Shown here: positions 60,390-64,000 of the stretch, one piece after another
Layout of the letters: the number at the start of each line of letters is the position of its first letter
Position numbering within the stretch: the stretch's first letter is position 1
DNA from: Trileptium ribeirensis
Taxonomy: Eukaryota; Nematoda; Enoplea; Enoplida; Thoracostomopsidae
DNA length: 64,000 nucleotides
Direction of reading: 5' to 3'
Assembly: GCA_030248225.1 (NCBI GenBank)
Contig: JASANE010003760.1
Span: 62,001-126,000 of the forward strand
Made by a program: the position numbers and the translations under genes
Notes under the pieces: generated by a model
What the model saw: the letters and a program-made list of their open reading frames with translations, nothing else
What the model was told of the DNA's origin: nothing
Database searches by the model: none

Positions 60390-60985
60390 TCCTGACCATA
60401 GCCTAATGGCCAACTTTTATCGAAAATCCATAATCTTGACCATATAGCAATGGTCAACTTTTACGAAAATCTTGACCACACGATAATGGTCAACATTTAA
60501 AATAAATCTGACCACACCCAATGGTTAACATTTTTTCGAACAAAAATAAATCTGACCACACGACAATGGTCAACATTTAAAATAAATCTGACCACACCCA
60601 ATGGTTAACATTTTTTCGAATAAAAATAAATCTGACCACAGTGCCATGGTCAACATTTTTCCGACCACCAATAATTATGTCCACAGTATAATGGACAACA
60701 TTTTTCCGAATACAAAAAATCCCGTCCACAGTATAATGGACAACATTTTTTCCGAATACAAAAAATCCTGTCCACAGTATAATGGACAACATTTTTCCGA
60801 ACACAAAAAAACCCCGTCCACAGTATAATGGACAACATTTTTCCAAATACAAAAATTCCTGTCCACAGTGTAATGGACAACATTTATTCGACTACCAAAA
60901 ATCCCGACCACAGTGTAATGGTCAACATTCGGTTGAGTTTCTCAATAATCATGACCACGTGTATAGTGGTCAACTTTTCCGAATT
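60390..60985. repeat. Hairpin satellite, 14 units of about 36-47 bp
   Basis: Each unit has a 5-bp stem, an 8-base (7 in two units) loop and an AACATTTTTYCGAA-type spacer. Stems start at 60394, 60438, 60474, 60510, 60554, 60590, 60634, 60679, 60724, 60770, 60816, 60861, 60906 and 60953. Units 1-7 and 13-14 use GACCA with TGGTC or a close variant; units 8-12 use GTCCA with TGGAC, so the stem swaps both sides together. The loops read ACACGATAA or CAGTATAA-like. Short open frames here are artefacts of the array. Confidence 0.92.
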
Positions 60986-62160
60986 CAGTCACCAGTTTCT
61001 CCCCAACCCGGAACACCCGACAGGAATAGCCCAAATGGGTACGGAACCCACCCTTGCCCCAACGATACGTACATCTATGTAAGCAGAATCAATTAACCAC
61101 AAGCGAATACATATATATAAATTGAGCTCCTCCATATAGATCCATTAACCATGAAACCCTGTTGTCACCTCATAGAAGATCGCCTAACTGGCACAAATCC
61201 TGAACTGCAGTATATACGTAAATTAGTAATTGAAATAACTCGCAAGAGCAATAAGGTTATGTAAGCACATAATTACGATCGATCGGAAATCATCGGATAT
61301 ATATATATATATACGTAGAAAAGTGGAACAGAATCAAAATCGGAGTATATACGTACGTAATTGGAACAAACTCAAACGCACCATATATCTATATATAAGA
61401 AAATGGAATAATCGGATCCAAAGAGTCCCGCTATGTAACCGACTCGTATTTCAGTATTTCGGCCTGCACCGCCGACGTCGTTTTGATCGAAATGGGTATC
61501 GTTATGGTTATTTTAGGGATGGATATTTGTCGAGAAAACATAATCATATACACAGTTCTTTGTATCCATCTGTTGTAGTGCCCCGATGGCACGCCTCGAT
61601 ATATGTACCTAGTGACGATATCATGATTCTTATGTCGTATCATTGGCCATAAAGGCATCATCGTATATACATATATATTTGAATTACGTATCGTTATTAT
61701 CGTTATTGTTATTCGTTTGATGGCCATAAAGGCACATTTTCGATATGTTACCATGCTTGTATTACATAGCCGTGTATCAGTGAAACCGTTATTGTTGTTC
61801 ACATGCATTTTCAGGTACCTAAGCTATCAGACTGATTGGGATAAATCGTTAACTGGATATGCATATGTCTAAATGTTGTACCATATTTATGCCGTTCGTT
61901 GTGTAGTAGGCGGCCATATTGTCATTGTATACCGTATAATGCTTATTTTGTACCATGATTGTACTATGTTATTCAACTGGTCAGGCCATAAAAGCGCCTT
62001 TGTTTGGCCAGGAATTTATGTATACCGTTTGCCGTACTTTGTCGGTATTTTTGATGGATTTTAGGCTGGAAGTATGATCCGAGGAGTGTAAAGTATTTAA
62101 CGTGTTTTAGCAGGGATTGTAGGGAATTTTCACGCACCTAAACTAATGTTTTATAGGCAC
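60986..62160. other. No gene recognised; GGCCATAAAGGC motif repeated
   Basis: GGCCATAAAGGC occurs at 61644 and 61724, with GGCCATAAAAGCGCC at 61983. TA microsatellite runs occur near 61110 and 61300. The open frames at 61323-61808 do not match a protein I know. Confidence 0.45.
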
Positions 62161-62167
62161 AGAACGT

Positions 62168-62526
62168 GAGCATGGTGAACCCTTGCCATGCTCTATTTGC
62201 AGGGAATTTAAGGACGGTACGACTCCCCCGTAAAAGCCCCGAATCAACAGTTAGGCAGGAGTTGCCCTACCCCGAGCGGTAGGACCTCGAAACGAGTTAC
62301 AGGTTTTCATAGGAAATAACTGGCCGTGACGGACTCCCGTCACGACCGTCCTCACGAATGAGGACTACAAAAAATGTGGCTGTCCGCCCGAAAGCAAACA
62401 GCAACTGAGGAAATTTCTCGGAAAATATAAGTCCAACTCTAAATTATCAAGTTTACCAGTGCTTGCTACGCTGGTAATTTGTCGAACTTAACAAAATATT
62501 ATCTACCAGCGTTCAATCTCGCTGGT
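62168..62526. repeat. Cluster of five short hairpins
   Basis: Four perfect inverted repeats and one with a G-T pair: GAGCATGG-10-CCATGCTC (62168-62193), CGTGACGG-4-CCGTCACG (62325-62344), GTCCTCA-4-TGAGGAC (62348-62365), ACCAGTG-7-CGCTGGT (62455-62475) and ACCAGCG-8-CGCTGGT (62505-62526). The last two are related to each other. Could be structured RNA or transposon binding sites. Confidence 0.75.
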
Positions 62527-62529
62527 TAA

Positions 62530-64000
62530 GATAAGCAACCAAAGTTAAAATTGTGAAAATTTATGAAATTTAGAGACCAAAAGTATCGGCTCCGGTCCAT
62601 AACTCCGGAACCGATGAGAATTCGAAAATTTTGTACTCAACATTTCTTGTAGCAAATTTTACGGTCTTTCAAATGAGACCGGTTTCGTGGAGATCCGACC
62701 CGGATCCACGGAATTAGGAACACATTAGTATGTAAGTAAGCTGGTAAAATGCATTTAATTAAATAATTCGACGAATTATGGACAGAAAACCGTAGGCATG
62801 GTATCGTTAGGAACCCCAGACCCGAGGCTTTCATTTGAGCCCGGACGGGTCTAGATGCGCCCACTTTTGGGTACCCCATATGTAGATTTTAGAAACAACG
62901 CCCCGACAGGCGTGTCACCCCTCATTAGATTCCCCGTGTCGAGACGAATTCAAAAAGGTATAAAACACCCCAGAAAAGTGTCCCCCGAACCCAGGAGAAC
63001 CGTTTAAACACCCTACCCGGAGAAAAATTTGACATGGACCCTCCCCCAAGAACCTATTTTCCCCCCAGTAGACCGGATACGGTCCTGTTACATATCTTTA
63101 TGCTCGGACGGACTAGCCGAGTCCGAATCCGGGTTCCTTTTGGCACTCTGGCCATTCCCCAAGAACCCCCACCCTCTTTTTACCCCATTGCCCTCGCTTT
63201 CTTTCTTTTTGTTTACTTAAGCCGTGTCTCCTGAAGCCGCCTCTAAATATAATTTATATAAAATGAATTAGTACTACTATTGAGTTAATAGGAGGTTTAT
63301 ATAAAGTTAGCTGAAACTTTGCATTAAATCGATGGCCACTGCACGGTTAAACAAACAAGTCGGCTCTTCAGTAACGGTTTGCTAAGTATGAATGCTGCAC
63401 TGTGTCCATATGAAGTTAGTAGAGTTTAGCATCCCATCTGTACGAAGTTCTAGCTGCATTAAGTAAACACGCGGGTTGGTACGAATTTATATAAAAGGTA
63501 GATGTTTTGAAAAGTTTCTTATAAACCAGATATTAAATTGATATAACAACGAATGCCGCTGTTAACTTGTATGTGGAATTTGTATGAGGCTGTACAGCTG
63601 TGGCCTCCTTACATCGGCTCGTTATAACGTTTACTATAAGACTCTTATCAGCAAGCAGGTGAGTTTATAGAAGCACGATATAAACTTTATATATATTGTC
63701 GAGTTTTGTTTTAAATTGCCGCCCTGGATCTTCTGACTTTAACACTTGACGGTGATAGACTTGCATCTTTGGCAGCTTGTAATAGCACTCTAAGCTAGTA
63801 GATGGCCGTCTATTCTAGAAGTTTCTGGAAAATTTTACTTTAATTTTACTTAAAGTTTTATATTCAGCAGTATAAATTTTATAGTAAATCATAGTAAACA
63901 AAGTAATAAATCTTATAAATTAAATAAGATTTTATAAGAAAATCGGTCCGAAATTTCCGAAAATATGATCGGAATTCGGCCGATAACAATGTTGATTTAA
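62530..64000. other. No gene recognised
   Basis: 62577-62720 has repeat-like wording (CCATAACTCCGGAACCGATG). 62800-63200 is C-rich with runs such as CCCTCCCCCAAGAACC and short open frames that look compositional. 63230-64000 is AT-rich. No boundaries or proteins identified. Confidence 0.4.

Noticed and set aside
60577..61096. Overlapping open frames of 75-104 codons on both strands
   Set aside because: They are produced by the tandem hairpin satellite; translations are period repeats.
1..64000. CRISPR array or prokaryotic operon
   Set aside because: The tandem repeats have no spacer structure and the only host gene is spliced; the window is eukaryotic.

Overview
This is an AT-rich window of an invertebrate animal nuclear genome. 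Evidence for that is one intron-containing host gene with GT-AG splice sites and an animal-specific protein family, plus CR1-type and RTE-type non-LTR retrotransposons, pogo-like and hAT DNA transposons and Metaviridae-type integrase. I cannot name the phylum. The RTE copy reads like those common in flatworms, but that is weak evidence. No CRISPR array, operon or prokaryotic feature is present.

About 4.4-21.6 kb (minus strand): the 5' part of a FAM120-family gene (constitutive coactivator of PPAR-gamma-like protein). Eight coding exons can be placed to the base with consistent phases. At least one short exon between the first two is unresolved, and the 3' exons lie past the window's left edge. 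Its introns carry an RTE copy with a 112-bp tandem array, a second antisense-facing RTE relic, and a large foldback repeat.

0-4.3 kb: end of a CAGGG-terminated hAT-like repeat, an antisense 28S rRNA fragment, a short TIR element, a 121-bp tandem duplication. 22-31 kb: intergenic, with an 1168-bp hAT-like non-autonomous element bounded by a perfect 8-bp target duplication, a MITE nested in a ~175-bp tandem satellite, a 1.1-kb TIR element rich in GTTCGCGAAC palindromes, and a ~117-bp palindrome.

31-40.6 kb: a decayed pogo-like transposase (minus), then a CR1-type element with an intact PHD-finger ORF1 and broken endonuclease/RT ORF2, interrupted by an antisense CR1 3' end; two further CR1 relics follow. 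40.6-46.8 kb: tRNA-like SINE modules, a foldback element inside a GTTACGACA minisatellite, and unrecognised DNA. 46.8-47.6 kb: a deleted hAT element with an 8-bp target duplication.

47.7-60.4 kb: another CR1 copy, an LTR-element remnant (integrase region) split by a second copy of the 1.1-kb hAT-like element, satellite units, and a nearly intact CR1 ORF2 on the minus strand. 60.4-61.0 kb: a satellite of 14 hairpin units whose stem changes in a compensated way (GACCA/TGGTC versus GTCCA/TGGAC). 62.1-62.6 kb: a cluster of five hairpins. These last two are the best candidates for undescribed structure. All similarity calls are from reading; no search was run.
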